From Saccharum officinarum (lineage: Eukaryota > Streptophyta > Magnoliopsida > Poales > Poaceae), in NCBI GenBank assembly GCA_020631735.1, contig CM036159.1, forward strand, positions 98,510,701 through 98,574,700: 64,000 nucleotides of DNA, given 5' to 3'. Position numbers and translations under genes: made by a program. Numbering within the stretch: the first letter of the stretch is position 1; each line of letters opens with the position of its first letter. The notes under the pieces were generated by a model. It searched no databases. It had not been told where the DNA came from and saw only the letters and a list, made by a program, of their open reading frames with translations. Shown here piece by piece: positions 10,293 to 22,146 of this stretch.

Positions 10293-11055
10293 TCTATACT
10301 TCTAATAAAGCAAACTCCCACTAGCCTATTCTCTAGCTTCTCATTGGTCCAATCCTGAAAAGTGATGTTATCAGCCCACTAAGTGACATCATGCGCCCAC
10401 TAAGCCTCATTTATCTCCCCACTAGCTATTTCTTTTAAAATAGAAAAAAATCATAGCACCTAAACCAAGTATCGTAATTAAAATCCAATTGCACCATGGT
10501 GTTCCTCGCAATAAACTCTTCAAAACAAGATCCCACATGGATATATTTCGATAACTTTTTTACAAACATTTAAACCGCTTCTAAGTAAAGCCTAGCAAAA
10601 CTGCCGTTTCTAAGAAAAAAATTAGCAAAACTGCAAATCATATAGATTACATGTGGTCCTCCGAAATATATATGATTTTGTGAAGGAAAACTCCTAGAAC
10701 TTTTGGGACGGGGGATGACTCTCAGGTATAGTAGGGGTGAGGGGTTCGGGTGGATGAGATTTGGACGATCTATATTTGATTTATGGACAGGTCCAAAGTC
10801 TAACAAGAGAATCACAAATTTTGCAAGGACAAGTTAAGCAAAAGCCAAGAGAATAAGAAAAATGATGTGCTATAGTAGCAACAAGTATTTTTTTAAAAAA
10901 GTAACACAAAATCTTCTAATGAAACCTATATGCCAATCGATACAATCTGTATAATTGTGCTAATGCATATATACATATACATCTTCTAATTCTTAATCTA
11001 ACTTCTTTATATTTCTACTTCAGACCCGCAACGTCGCGCGGGTCATTCCTACTAG
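10293..11055 (+). mobile_element. Non-autonomous Helitron (763 bp)
   Basis: The 5' end is TCTATACTTCTAATAAAGC, the usual TC start of grass Helitrons. The 3' end has a hairpin (GACCCGC at 11023-11029 pairing with GCGGGTC at 11038-11044), then ATTCCTA and CTAG at 11052-11055. It sits between an A (10292) and a T (11056), the Helitron AT insertion site, with no target duplication. There is no Rep/helicase coding capacity, so it would need a helper. Confidence 0.88.
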
Positions 11056-11301
11056 TATCACCCATGTCAACGTGCGACGTGTAAATTGGAATACGGATGC
11101 CTACGTGGATATCAAGTCCACAAGTTGCATCCATTGGCTTTTTTAGTCTTGGATGGATATCAGGTTCAAGTTGCATCCGTACATAGATTCGGATTTCTCC
11201 TCTTTTTTTTTTTTAACTTCATCCATGGCACATGGCAGCCAGCCACGAACTCGCGTGTCTCAAATCTGGAGCAACGGTGCAAAATACTAGCAGTACTATA
11301 T

Positions 11302-11421
11302 CAGCCCGGTTCGCTTCGCTGAAAAGCCACGATCGAAAATACTATTCGCTGATTTGTTACGAGAGAAAAATAATATTCGTTCGCTCAAAAAGTTCGGCTC
11401 ATAGGATAAGCGAACGGGGCC
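11302..11421. mobile_element. Short MITE-like inverted-repeat element
   Basis: Ends GCCCGGTTCGCTTCGCTG and GATAAGCGAACGGGGC are imperfect inverted repeats about 120 bp apart, of a type common in grass intergenic DNA. Limits are approximate and no TSD was determined. Confidence 0.5.
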
Positions 11422-11536
11422 TTCGTCTCAAGCAAGCAATGTCTAATACTCCATGCCTAATGCGTGTGTTGCCTGAGATAATTTAATACTCCATGTTTTA
11501 CAACAGTTCGATGTTCATCGAGATGCAGGCAACTTA

Positions 11537-11777
11537 GAACCGTTTAGATGCCAAAAATTTTACCAAAATTTTCAGATTTTCCGTCACATCGAATCTTTGA
11601 ACGCATGCATGAAGCATTAAATATAGATAAAAAATAAAACTAATTACACAGTTTAGACGAAATGGACGGGACAAATCTTTTAAGCCTAATTAGACTATGA
11701 TTGGACAATATTTGCCAAATAACAACGAAACTGCTACAGTCGCGTTTCGCCAAAAATTTTGCCAACTAAACAGCCTC
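11537..11777. mobile_element. Tourist-like MITE with TTA duplication, just downstream of galactokinase
   Basis: Ends GAACCGTTTAGATGCC and CAACTAAACAGCCTC, flanked by TTA (11534-11536, 11778-11780). It ends about 105 bp beyond the galactokinase stop codon, so it may be transcribed in that gene's 3' UTR. Confidence 0.75.
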
Positions 11778-11883
11778 TTATTATTCCATGTTTTACAGGG
11801 CCACATCTGGGACCAGGGTACGGAATCTACGAATTTACTGCGGGCTCGTGAAAGAATGGCGGCTGCCTCTGCCTGCCTAGTGC

Positions 11884-14800
11884 CTACAACGTCAGTATGG
11901 CCGCGCCGCTCGACGGCTTCGATGCGAACACATACAGGCCCAGATCTCCCTGTTGGATTACTCCCCTGTCGATCCTTGATTTGTAGTACATTTCCTGCGT
12001 AAATCAGAAATCAGTGCTAGCTGTCAGACTTCGGAGCCAAAGCCAAAGCCATCACACTATGTAGTTATAAACAGGATAGTGATAGCCATCCTAAGTAAGC
12101 CGAGATGCATCATGGCATGCGATCCTTGCAGCGGTGTTTAGACAAGGATTACGCATACAGGTCAGGATACAACAGAACAGACAGAACAGACTATGGACAA
12201 TGTATGGCTCTAACTTTCTATATGTCATGCGCTGGCTTGCCACCAAGAGTTTTGGATGCAGCAGTCAGAATATGAGAGATGAGACATTGAGCTTGCCTTT
12301 AGATTCAGAATGAACTGAGGGACGATGGGCTCCTTGACCAGAGCAACCGCACAGCCACCCCACCCAGCTCCTGTGAGACGTGCTCCCAGTGCTCCATTAT
12401 CTCTACAGACTTTCACAAGCTCCTCCAGCTCAGGGCAACTGGTATATATATAGGGAAATATATGTCAGTATGTTCATAAGTTTCACAAAGCAACGCTAAG
12501 TACCTTGTGATGATAGTTAATGTAAACAGCCTGGCAGAAAAATCACCACAACGAATTTGAACTGTTACCATCAGTATACTGCAAAAGATACCTGCATTCG
12601 TATAGCACACTGCAGCTGTAATGGCTTTCGTTCATAAGATCACCAAGTTTCTTAAGCTTATCTTCTTCACTGCACAGAGAACAGTATGTGTCAGCAGAAG
12701 AATGACTGTATCACATGACAAAACACAATTTTTTAGGATCAATTTCCAAAGTACTGTCCTCGCAAAAAAAAAAAAGAGTACTGTGAGGATACTCACGCCT
12801 ACCCCAACTTGCTTGGGACAAAAGGCTATGTTGTTGTTGTTGTTGTTACTGTAAGGATACTCACAACGTAGGGAAGAAGCAGATTACAAATAGTGAACCC
12901 ACCTGAGTTTTGACAAGACAGTATCCCTAAAAGCATAAACCCTCCTTGCTTCAGAGTAGACATGCGTCGCACGCTGAAATCATTAATAGCATCACCATAC
13001 AGTGCAAGTAGCATCTATGTTAAAAAGAAACTAGCAAGCTTCTACTCAAAGTGTTCTAAACTCGCAAACAGGTCCTCTGACCCTGCGCAATTGCTTTAAT
13101 GAACAATTATCTTCGAATTTTGTAAGATGGTCAATCATGGAATAGCACAACTTGGACAGCTACAAGAATACAAATAATGAGCTCATGAAATCCACCTGAA
13201 ATAGCTTGTAGTGCTTCGCAGCTTTTATAACATCCAAGGAAGTTTGAGAGCTCTGGAAGACAGATGTCAGGCTTTCACCTGTAATTTTCTCTATTTCTTC
13301 AGCTGTATATGGATCCTCGTGCAAAAGTTTCTGCAATATTGCACAGCAATATGAGGACAATGGTATGGCTTAAAAAATTATCCTCATCACTCCATCTTGC
13401 ACAGCATTGATATTTTTTCAGACATTAAAAAATCAAATTATCCTTTGCCAACATCAAATGGTCCTACTGAGTAACATCATATGGTATCAAAAGTTCAAAC
13501 TGTAAAAGGAAAATGTAGCAAAGAGACTCTGTTGAAAAAAAAAAACTGCCACTCAAACAAGGAATATCATTAATGATCATATCTGCTCTAGATCCATCAA
13601 ACTGAAATTAATCTGCCCTACTCGGGGAAAATAAGAAGATGCAGAAAAGGGTACTAAAATGTTCCAAATTGGCAGACCAACCAGTGGCTCATCAAGGCAA
13701 GGGCTTTAGTTTGTTCGGCCTTTGTGATGTGGGTACAGTGTCATCTTCGATTTCTTTTTTCTTAATGTGATTATGCACAGTCGACATGTGTTCTAAAGAA
13801 ATAAATTGAATAAATTGGCAGAACCAGGAGCTAAAATTGAAAAAACATAACCACCTAGCACAGTGAATCTCTCTTCAAGAACAAACACTGAAGATGGGGA
13901 AGGCAATTCTTCATAGTCATAAGCATATTTCTCTTGCCAATAGTCTAAAGTCTTGGGAAAAGTCGTGCACCTTCACAGCTATTGCAGGATCAGATGAACC
14001 TTCTTTCCCAGCAAAAGAAACGCATAGCCCCTCAACATCAGAAAGGGTTGTAACAGAGGAAACAGCTTTTTTCGTATCCATCCCTAGTTTGATGGCAAGA
14101 ACAATCTGAAAAATGCAAGGGAAATCTATTAGCTCAATATATGGAAATGACAAGGAAACCTTCTGTTTGTGTAAGCAGTACCATGCTCAAGCCCAGATAC
14201 AACAGAAAATAGTGATATTTCCTTAGAATCTGAATTACGTAAGCTATGATGTTACTTGTTTCATTTCTTTTTATAAAAAGCAACTGATAATACTTGAGTA
14301 TTATTAAGATATTAGTCATTTGATAAAAAAAGCAACTGATAATACTTGAGTATTATTAAGATATTAGTCATTTGTTTTGGTGCAATAGGCGCACAGTCAC
14401 AATACAGTACTAAAAAGGAGCATGAGATTGAAAATATTTTTGAAGCAAACCCATAATAAAACTAATTAGTCATTTACCGCTGCTAAGCGACACTCCACAA
14501 CACGGTTATTATAATTTGTTGCAGCTGTCTCTGCTTTCTTGGACTCTGCCAAACAATGGGCGATCACAAATGTACCACCTGGAGGTAGTTGGACATCAGT
14601 TGCATGAATTGGATTAAAATCTATCAACTCAGCGAATCCAGGTTTGGCCATGATAGATATAGCCTGCAAAAATACAATGAAATGTTAAATGGGAACAAGA
14701 TCAATTGAGTTAAGCAAAGTGTTTTAATTTAATTTAGCAACTGATATTACTTACAAAAAGATAAGACCTATGGAAAGAGGAATAGAAGAATTTTTCAAAA

Positions 14801-17800
14801 CGTTCAAGAATCAGCATGGTAGGTCGCCTTTAGAGTTAAAGAGGATATTGCACAGAAAAAGAGGGCTCTGACTGTAATTTGGGTGGAGAACCGTTTTGTT
14901 TTTATGCTCTGTACACGGGGACAACATCGGGTAGGAATGATGTAGGCATCTTGATCGATAGGAGCCTTAAGGATGGAGTCGTTTGATGTTAGGAGGCAAG
15001 GCGACCGGATTATCTTGGTCAAGCTGGTAGTTGGAGATTCGGCTCTGAATGTGATCAGTGCCTATGCCCCTCAGGTAGGTCTTAGCGAGGGCACCAAGAG
15101 GCAGTTTTGGGAAGATCTTGATAGCATGGTTAGTACCGTGCCTATTAGCGAGAAACTCTTTATAGGAGGAGACCTCAACGGCCATGTTGGTGCGACTAAT
15201 GTAGGTTTCGAGCGGGTGCACGGGGGGTTCGGGTATGGTAGTAGGAATCAAGAGGGGAATGATGTTTTGAACTTCGCGCTGGCCTATGACTTGTTGATAG
15301 CGAACACCCTCTTTAGGAAGAGAGAATCTCATCTAGTAACCTTTCGTAGTGGACAACACTCGAGCCAGATCGACTTTATCCTTGCAAGGAGGGAGGATAG
15401 ACGTGCTTGCTTTGATTGTAAGGTGTTACCTGGGGAGTGTGTTGTCCCTCAACATAAGCTTGTGGTGGCGGACTTTCGCTTTCGAGTACGTGTCCACCGG
15501 GACAAACGGGCCAAGATTGCGAGAACGAAGTGGTGGAAGCTTAGAGGGGAAGCAGCGCAAACGTTTAAGGAGAGGATGCTAGACGAGGGGCCTTGGGAAG
15601 AAGGAGAAGATGCCGACGACATGTGGCTAAAGATGGCAACATGTGTCCGGAAGGTGGCTTCGGAAGTGTTTGGCGTGAGTAGGGGAGGCAAACGGGAAGC
15701 GAAAGACACATGGTGGTGGAATGACGAGGTGCAAAGGGCTATTAGGGAGAAAAATGAGTGTTTCAAGCGTCTCCACCATGACAAGAGTGTAGCCAACATC
15801 GAGGGCTATAAAATAGCGAAGAGGATTGCAAAGCGAGCTGTGAGTGTAGCAAAAGGTCAGGCGTATGATGGCCTTTATCAGCGGCTAGGCACGAAGGAAG
15901 GGGAGAAGGACATTTATAGGATGGCTAGAATCCGCGAGAGGAAGACAAGGGACATCAACCAAATAAAATGCATCAAGGATGGGACAGATCGACTTCTGGT
16001 GAAGGATGAGGAGATCAAGGACAGATGGAGAGAGTACTTCGACGAGCTGTTTAATGGGGAGAATGAGGGTCCTGCCCTTGAGTTGGACGACTCATTTGAC
16101 GATACCAACAGACGCTTTGTGAGGAGAATTCAGGAGGCAGAGATCGGAGAGGCTTTGAAGAGGATGAAGGGAGGTAAAACGATGGGCCCTGATGGTATCC
16201 CCATTGAGGTGTGGAGATACCTAGGCGCCAGAGCGATAGTATGGTTAACTAAGCTTTTTAACCTTATTTTTCGGTCTAACAAGATGCCTGAAGAATGGAG
16301 AAGTATATTAGTACCTATCTTCAAGAACAAGGGAGATGTTCAAAGTTGTACTAACTACCGTGGGATTAAGTTGATGAGTCATACGATGAAGCTCTGGGAG
16401 AGGGTTATCGAGCATCGTATAAGGAGAGTGACACATGTGACCCAAAATCAGTTTGGGTTCATGCCTGATAGGTCGACCATGGAGGCGATTTTCTTATTAC
16501 GACAATTGATGGAGAGATATAGGGAGCAGAAGATGGACTTGCACATGGTCTTTATTGACCTCGAGAAGGCATGTGGTGGGCCTTGGAAAAGTACAAAGTC
16601 CCAACTAAGTACATTACCCTCATCAAGGATATGTACAGGGATGTGACGTTTGTCCGAACATGCGATGGCGACACCAGTGACTTTCCAATTAAAATAGGAT
16701 TGCATCAGGGGTCAGCTTTGAGCCCTTATTTATTTGCTTTAGTGATGGATGAGGTCACAAGAGACATACAAGGTGATATCCCTTAGTGTATGCTCTTTGC
16801 TGAGGATGTGGTGCTAGTTGACGACAGTAGGGCGGGGGTTAATAGGAAGTTAGAACTATGGAGGCACACGTTAGAGTCGAAAGGGTTCAGACTTAGTAGG
16901 ACTAAGACCGAGTACATGAGGTGCGATTTCAGCGCGACTAGGCACGAGGAGGGAGACGTTAGACTCGATGGGCAAGTGGTGGCCAAGAAGGATACTTTTC
17001 GGTATTTAGGGTCGATGCTACAAAAGGATGGAGACATTGATGAAGATGTTAGGCATAGAATTTCAGCCGGCTGGTTGAAATGGCGTCAAGCTTCTGGCGT
17101 TCTCTGTGACAAAAGGGTGCCTCAGAAGCTGAAAGGTAAGTTCTATAGGACGGCGATTCGTCCGGCGATGTTATACGGTGCTGAGTGTTGGCCTACAAAA
17201 AGGCGACATGTCCAACAATTGAGTGTAGCAGAGATGCGTATGTTGCGTTGGTGTTGTGGGCACACAAGGAGGGATAGAGTCCGGAACGACGATATTCGGG
17301 ATAGGGTTGGGGTGGCACCAATTGAGGAGAAATTGATTCAACATCGGTTGAGATGGTTTGGACATGTCCAACGGAGGCCTCCTGAGGCGCCGGTGCGCAG
17401 TGGAGTTCTAAAGCGGGCCGATAATGTAAAGAGCGGTAGAGGTCGACCTAAACTAACTTGGGACGACTCCGTTAAGAGAGATCTTAAGGAGTGGAATATC
17501 TCCAAGGATTTAGCTATGAACAGGAGCGCTTGGAGATTGGCAATCAACGTGCCTGAACCGTGACCTCTTTTTGTCTTGTACCCTTTGTCCCTTTATGTGT
17601 CTTCCTGTTTCTCGTCTCTTTTGGGTTTCATCTCTAGCCTACCCCAACTTGCTTGGGACAAAAGGCTATGTTGTTGTTGTTGCTCTGTACATAAATCTCT
17701 TTTCCCTATCTTAATTGAAAGGCAGAGCTCCTGCCAGTTCATTAAAAAAGAAGAAGACAAGAAGCACCCTGCATATCTCAACAAGAAATTCCTGGATTGC

Positions 17801-20035
17801 ATTACCTGATCCATGCCTCCAGACTGTGTTCCAATGTGGCGCTCAGACAGACATGTGAATTGAGCAACTTCTTTCTGCACAGTGTGAATATAATAAGTAA
17901 TATAAATAGGAATTGACCACTGGAAATTTGCTGTGCTGAACACAATGCATCAGCATAAGCAGCAACCACCATCAATTTGGCTATCCAATTTGTATGCCAT
18001 TGTATGTAAGCAGGGTGTTTACTTCTGCTGCATCTGCTATTTATATCTCCATTTGACATAAAGGAAAAAGGAACTTGCTTATTGCCAATTGTGCGCCATA
18101 TTAGCGCTTAAAAATTTTTACTTGCATTAAGTAATACCTTTGGAAAGTTTTTCTCGAGGATTCCCATGATAGCAATTGTTGCTGAACAGACAAAGGCTGC
18201 TGAGCTTGACAGTCCAGAGCCTAATAATAAGAGAAATAACAGCAGCAAACATTTATAAACATGTCATTTGAACAGAAGGAAAGATTTGTACAACTAAAGC
18301 ACTGAATCGAACCTTGAGGAACGGTGCCATCAACCACAACATCAAGTGCAACAGGTTTGCCCAGATCTATCCCTTTTGATCTACAGTATTCGTAAACTCC
18401 CTTGTATCTGCAGATTGCAAATCATGTGGATACGAACATATATTATATAATGATGATATACTCAATTTCTACAGTTAAAATAATTGGGATCAAAATACTT
18501 CAATATGCAGGCTTCTGCAGCAAGAATTCAAATTTGTAACTTACCCACACATGAGGTAGTGCCCCCATTTGTGATTTTTTATGTCAATTTCCTACACCAG
18601 AAACAAAACACTTCAATGTTGATAAGGTCAGGGCCAACAAACTAACAATATTACAGAAACTACCAAAATAATGTCATATTTTAGCGACAAAAAACAGAGC
18701 TGGTACCACCCCTATGATTCTAATCAGCAGACATATGCAGTTTGTTATTATTTAAAAAAGACACCTCACCAACAAGTAATTGGAAATCTCTACTTGACAC
18801 AAGAATTTCTTTGGGAATGCACAAGCTATACATTGGCTGCATCACGGCCAAGAGGTACTGCATTTACAAGTTCACTGTTACTGCAATCAGTTCGCACGAA
18901 CTGTCCTACTAGTGAACTGCTCCCACTGCTTGGAGTAGCAGGAAGGACCTTCAAGTCCAAAGCAGGTCAATTCTGTGACCTACCTGAGGACCATAGGTTA
19001 TCAAGTTCACGGGTAAGGTATCGGACCGGCCCAGGTCCCGCATCACGGGCTTTCGGTTGCGATATTGGGGTGTGTTCACCTCGCGAAAAGTAGGTGAAAA
19101 GTTACTGTAGCATCTTTTGTTGTTATTTGGTAAAATTTATCCAATCATGGACTAACTAGGCTCAAAAGATTCGTCTCGACATTTACAGACAAACTATGCA
19201 ATTAGTTATCTTTTTTCATGCATGCGTCGAAAGATTTGATGTGATAGGATGGAAGAGGAAATATTTTGGGTTGGGATGGGGAATTGAACAAGGCCTTGGT
19301 AATTATTCGGAAGCAATGAAACCGCCGCGCTCCAGAAACGAGATCCTCGTGCCGTACCTCCCCTCCACGAGTAAATTAAATTAAACGCAGATTAGTTGGA
19401 GCACGGCCGGAGAATCCCACCAAAAAAAATTCTGAAATCACCGCCGGCGAAATGAAGCCCAATCGGATCAACACCGCCCAAAAAATGAATTACCAATCTA
19501 TCTAGATGGACCGAGCAGGGAATGGTGGCAGCAGGGAGCACAAGAGGGCATTGCTACCTTGTCCGGGTCGGCGGGGTAGACGCAGAGGGGGTACTTGTCG
19601 TCGACATTGGCGACCCGCACCTGGCCGCCGTCGGCCCTCCGGATGGCGACGATCATGTCCTGGCGGATGGCCATGGGCAGCACCGAGTAGCCCTCGTAGT
19701 CGATGTGCTCCCCGATCAGATTCACCCTCCCTGCAGCAACAGCCAATCCGCAGCACAATCGCGCGGCGCGCCGCGGCCAGTCTCAGTCTCAACCCCGCAC
19801 AAGCACGCAGCCACACACACGCGAGCAGTCTAGCGACGGAGACGGACGGACCTGGGGAGCGGGCGAAGAGCGCGGGGCGGGCGCCGTAGACGGCGTGGAA
19901 GCGGTCCCCGAGGCGGGCGAAGCGGAGGCGCGCCTCGTCGAGCTGCGCGCCCGCGCCGTAGACCGGCTCCAGCGAGGAGAGCGTCGGCACGAGCTCCGCC
20001 GCCTCGGCGGGGGCGGTGCCGGGTAAGGTGGCCAT
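11884..20035 (-). CDS. Galactokinase, 13 exons, apparently intact
   Basis: Exons (minus strand order): 20035-19852, 19730-19558, 18591-18545, 18407-18313, 18220-18138, 17874-17806, 14663-14478, 14105-13971, 13330-13196, 12973-12903, 12669-12592, 12438-12297, 11994-11884. They join in frame to 1509 bases, 502 residues, close to plant galactokinases. The enzyme phosphorylates galactose with ATP to galactose-1-phosphate (cytosolic salvage). GHMP-kinase signatures are visible: [12 protein letters not shown] at 62-73, GSGLSSSAA at 167-175, GGMDQ with catalytic Asp 216, and [12 protein letters not shown] at 437-448. ATG 20035 was chosen because family similarity starts soon after; the frame is open further upstream. 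Introns are GT-AG except intron 12, which has a GC donor (AAG|GCAAGC). Introns 6 and 10 hold RTE insertions in antisense orientation. I infer a functional gene. Confidence 0.93.
12797..12847 (+). mobile_element. 51-bp 5'-truncated RTE retrotransposon end in galactokinase intron 10
   Basis: The sequence gcctaccccaacttgcttgg through ggctatg and a (TTG)n tail is the 3' terminus of the RTE element at 14916-17680. It is flanked by a 17-bp direct repeat, actgtgaggatactcac at 12780-12796 and actgtaaggatactcac at 12848-12864 (one mismatch). It is therefore an independent, extremely truncated target-primed insertion. Confidence 0.88.
14278..14385. repeat. 52-bp tandem duplication in galactokinase intron 7
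   Basis: A unit containing caactgataatacttgagta, then ttattaagatattagtcatttg, occurs at about 14281 and again at 14333, nearly identical. It lies between exons 7 and 8 and does not touch splice sites. Confidence 0.85.
14916..17680 (+). mobile_element. RTE-clade non-LTR retrotransposon in galactokinase intron 6
   Basis: The element is flanked by an 11-bp direct repeat, tgctctgtaca, at 14905-14915 and 17681-17691. It ends in ggctatg plus a (TTG)n tail, a simple-repeat 3' end as in RTE elements. It encodes endonuclease and reverse transcriptase and is 5'-truncated, since the start of the endonuclease is missing. It lies antisense to the host gene and leaves both splice sites of the 3.1-kb intron intact. 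Confidence 0.88.
14917..17563 (+). pseudogene. RTE endonuclease-reverse transcriptase polyprotein, inactivated
   Basis: From about 14970 an apurinic-type endonuclease is visible ([30 protein letters not shown]), then a reverse transcriptase ([39 protein letters not shown]) and the C-terminal region with GAECW and [11 protein letters not shown]. These enzymes would nick target DNA and copy the element RNA. Damage: an extra T near 14969 shifts the frame before DVRRQGDR; about two dozen bases appear lost after LEKA (near 16573), shifting the frame; TAG at 16785-16787 ends the second frame; and the FADD-type catalytic box reads FAED near 16798-16809. The third frame runs 16790-17563. The copy cannot encode active enzyme. 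Confidence 0.88.
18592..19557. other. Galactokinase intron 2 with a MITE
   Basis: Non-coding intron between exons 2 and 3. Its part nearest exon 2 holds the MITE at 19068-19295. A 140-codon frame on the plus strand (18671-19093) crosses the MITE border and has no recognisable domain, so it is treated as chance. Confidence 0.7.
19068..19295. mobile_element. Tourist-like MITE in galactokinase intron 2
   Basis: Ends GGGTGTGTTCACC and GAATTGAACAAGGCC, with TTG on both sides (19065-19067, 19296-19298). The inside carries ttgttatttggtaaaattta and aaaagattcgtctcgacatt, matching the 40033-40276 copy. Confidence 0.7.
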
Positions 20036-21021
20036 GCCCTTGCTTGGTGGTCGCCGACTCGCCGTCACTCTCGCGGCCGACTCGCCGCTACTCTCGCGCT
20101 GCGCACCGGCTTCGCCTGCGGCGGCGGCGTCTCGTCGCTGTCCGTGTTGTATGGCGTGATGACTCGTCGTGATTGCGATTGACTTGGAGAACCTTCTCTC
20201 GTTCAGCCTTTCTGGGCTACGGGCTATCCGTCGGGAGATCCCGTGCTGATGAGCTGTAGTCTCTTGTCTCCTAGTCGGATTGGGCCCACCGGTCAGTGCA
20301 CCGCCCGTGCGTTCGGGAATCAACGTGGCACGGGTGCGGGCGTGCCACTTGGATCCGGATCGGATCGGATGCCAGGATAAGGTCTGTCTATGTTCTATTA
20401 ATTAATTAACTGGTGATTATGATTTGTCCTTGGGTCCCAAAATAAATCGGTCAGAATTTGACCAACTTCATAGTAGTGAAGAATAGGAACACTTACGACA
20501 CCAAATGATAAAAATATATTTTATAATGTATCTAGTTATATTAATTTGATGTCAAAAATATTGATGCTCATTTCTATAAGTTTCTAATAATTTGACTTAG
20601 GACTCTGGAATATGTAGGGATTGTAATTCTGGTTTTTTGAGAAATCATATAGTTTCAAAATTTGTAAAAATGGTACAAATATTTTTTTGGAACAAATGGT
20701 ACAAATATTTATGATGGCAGTTAATATTAATTTGGAGTTATAAGTGTGAATAACATTTTCTATAAGTTAATTTAAAGAAGTACGAAGTACACATTTAAAT
20801 AGGCGCAAAGAAGTTTAAGAGCATCTGCAAGTGTTAGGTCCTATTTCGGAGCCGTAGCTTTTTCGAAAGAACTTTCAGGAGAGGCTATCAAAAAGCTAAG
20901 AGGAGCAAGTATAATAACAGGGTGTACGTTAGCTAAATGCTGAGGTGAGGAAGAGAGAGGAGAAATAAACGTCTTAGGCGCAAGAACTAAGAAACTTTGT
21001 GAAAGAAACACGTGGGCCATG
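20036..21021. other. Galactokinase upstream region with MITE remnants
   Basis: The first 300 bases are GC-rich and likely hold the galactokinase promoter and 5' UTR; no TATA box can be called with confidence. About 20430-20625 resembles a Stowaway interior (agttatattaatttgatgtc, aataatttgacttagga) without clear ends. About 20820-21000 resembles a MITE (gagcatctgcaag start) without a clean right end. Confidence 0.5.
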
Positions 21022-22146
21022 TGTCGTGTACCTACATCTAGGGGTACCCACAATCAACGATTAAGAAAAACAAAACTGCTATCCACAAACGAGACGAGCC
21101 AAAATAGCAAACGAGACACCTCGACTACGTTCCGACTCGTACGAGGCACACTCAACGGGACGCCTCGACTACGTTCCGACTCGTACGAGGCACGCTCGAC
21201 GGGACGCCTCGACTACGTTCCGACTCGTACGAGGCTTGCTCGACAAGGCACCTCGACTATCGGGAAATCTCCGACTCGCACGACCCCGGGTCGGGCCGTT
21301 CGACCCACCTTATTCACCAACTCTGAGACAAAAGTCAGAGCATTTAATGCGACTACCCACTACTTCCTACCATCATGGCTACAACAGTAACTGACGTGGA
21401 AGCAGTGCCAGTGTTAAATCTCACTTTTTACTGCCCATCCCGGGATGGGAGGTGAAAACCTATCACTATACGCACCATACCGCGTACTATTTCGCCACTG
21501 ATCACCCTCGAGGGAGGATACGACAAGGACCGTACCACACGATCTCAGGGACTCGGCCTTATCCACCCGTCCTCGACCTGGCCTCGACCCAGCCTCGACC
21601 CACCGCCGGTCAACAAGGAAGAAAGGCCGATATGGCACATGACTCGGAGTCTTTTCACCGTCTCGTCCTCACGTCACCATGGTGTCCAGGGATGGCCGGC
21701 CATTCTCGGGGCACGTCGCTATAGCCACCTCCACAGGGATCGACAAAACTTCACCTCAAAAGCACCCCTGGCGTCCTTGCCTCCTCTTACCCTATAAAAG
21801 GGCAGGCCGGGGCTCTACGACGGGGGGATGACAACAACGAACAACAGACAATGAAAAACCAGTCTCCATCCTATCGAAGAAGATCAACATCTCAAGCAAT
21901 CTCCTTTGTACTCTCATTTTTCCTTTGAGACCTGGGCTCGGTTCCCTCTCTCACAGCTTGTAACCCCTACGCAAGCACTTAGGTGCAAGGAAATACAATG
22001 CTCCCTCCTCCCCGCTGGACGTAGGGCCTTCTTTTATCCGAACCAGGATAAACCCCGTGTATCCTCCTTGCATCACCATCCAGATTAGGGACACGCAGCA
22101 TTTGATTCACTCGTTGGCTTAGGACCCCATGGGACGAACGCCGACA
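21022..22146 (+). mobile_element. LTR of an LTR retrotransposon (about 1.1 kb)
   Basis: Starts TGTCGTGTACC and ends AACGCCGACA, giving TGTCG/CGACA inverted termini. It is followed one base later by ttggcgcgctaggtaggggc, a typical tRNA-complementary primer-binding site. A promoter-like cctataaaagggcagg occurs at about 21790, followed by a transcript-leader-like region and an AAATACAATG-type polyadenylation zone. Gypsy origin is likely from the LTR and primer-site style but is not proven. Confidence 0.75.
21121..21266. repeat. 44-bp tandem repeat in the LTR, 3.3 copies
   Basis: Units beginning ctcgactacgttccgactcg start at 21121, 21165 and 21209, with a partial fourth at 21253. Each holds the palindrome ctcgtacgag and cctcg...cgagg arms, so single strands could form hairpins. 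Confidence 0.9.

Noticed and set aside
19502..20323. 273-codon minus-strand frame extending upstream of galactokinase exon 1
   Set aside because: It reads through the exon 1 donor and uses an intronic frame; the spliced family-consistent frame starts at 20035.
21121..21266. Regular 44-bp repeats resembling a CRISPR array
   Set aside because: The units are directly tandem with no unique spacers and lie inside a plant LTR.
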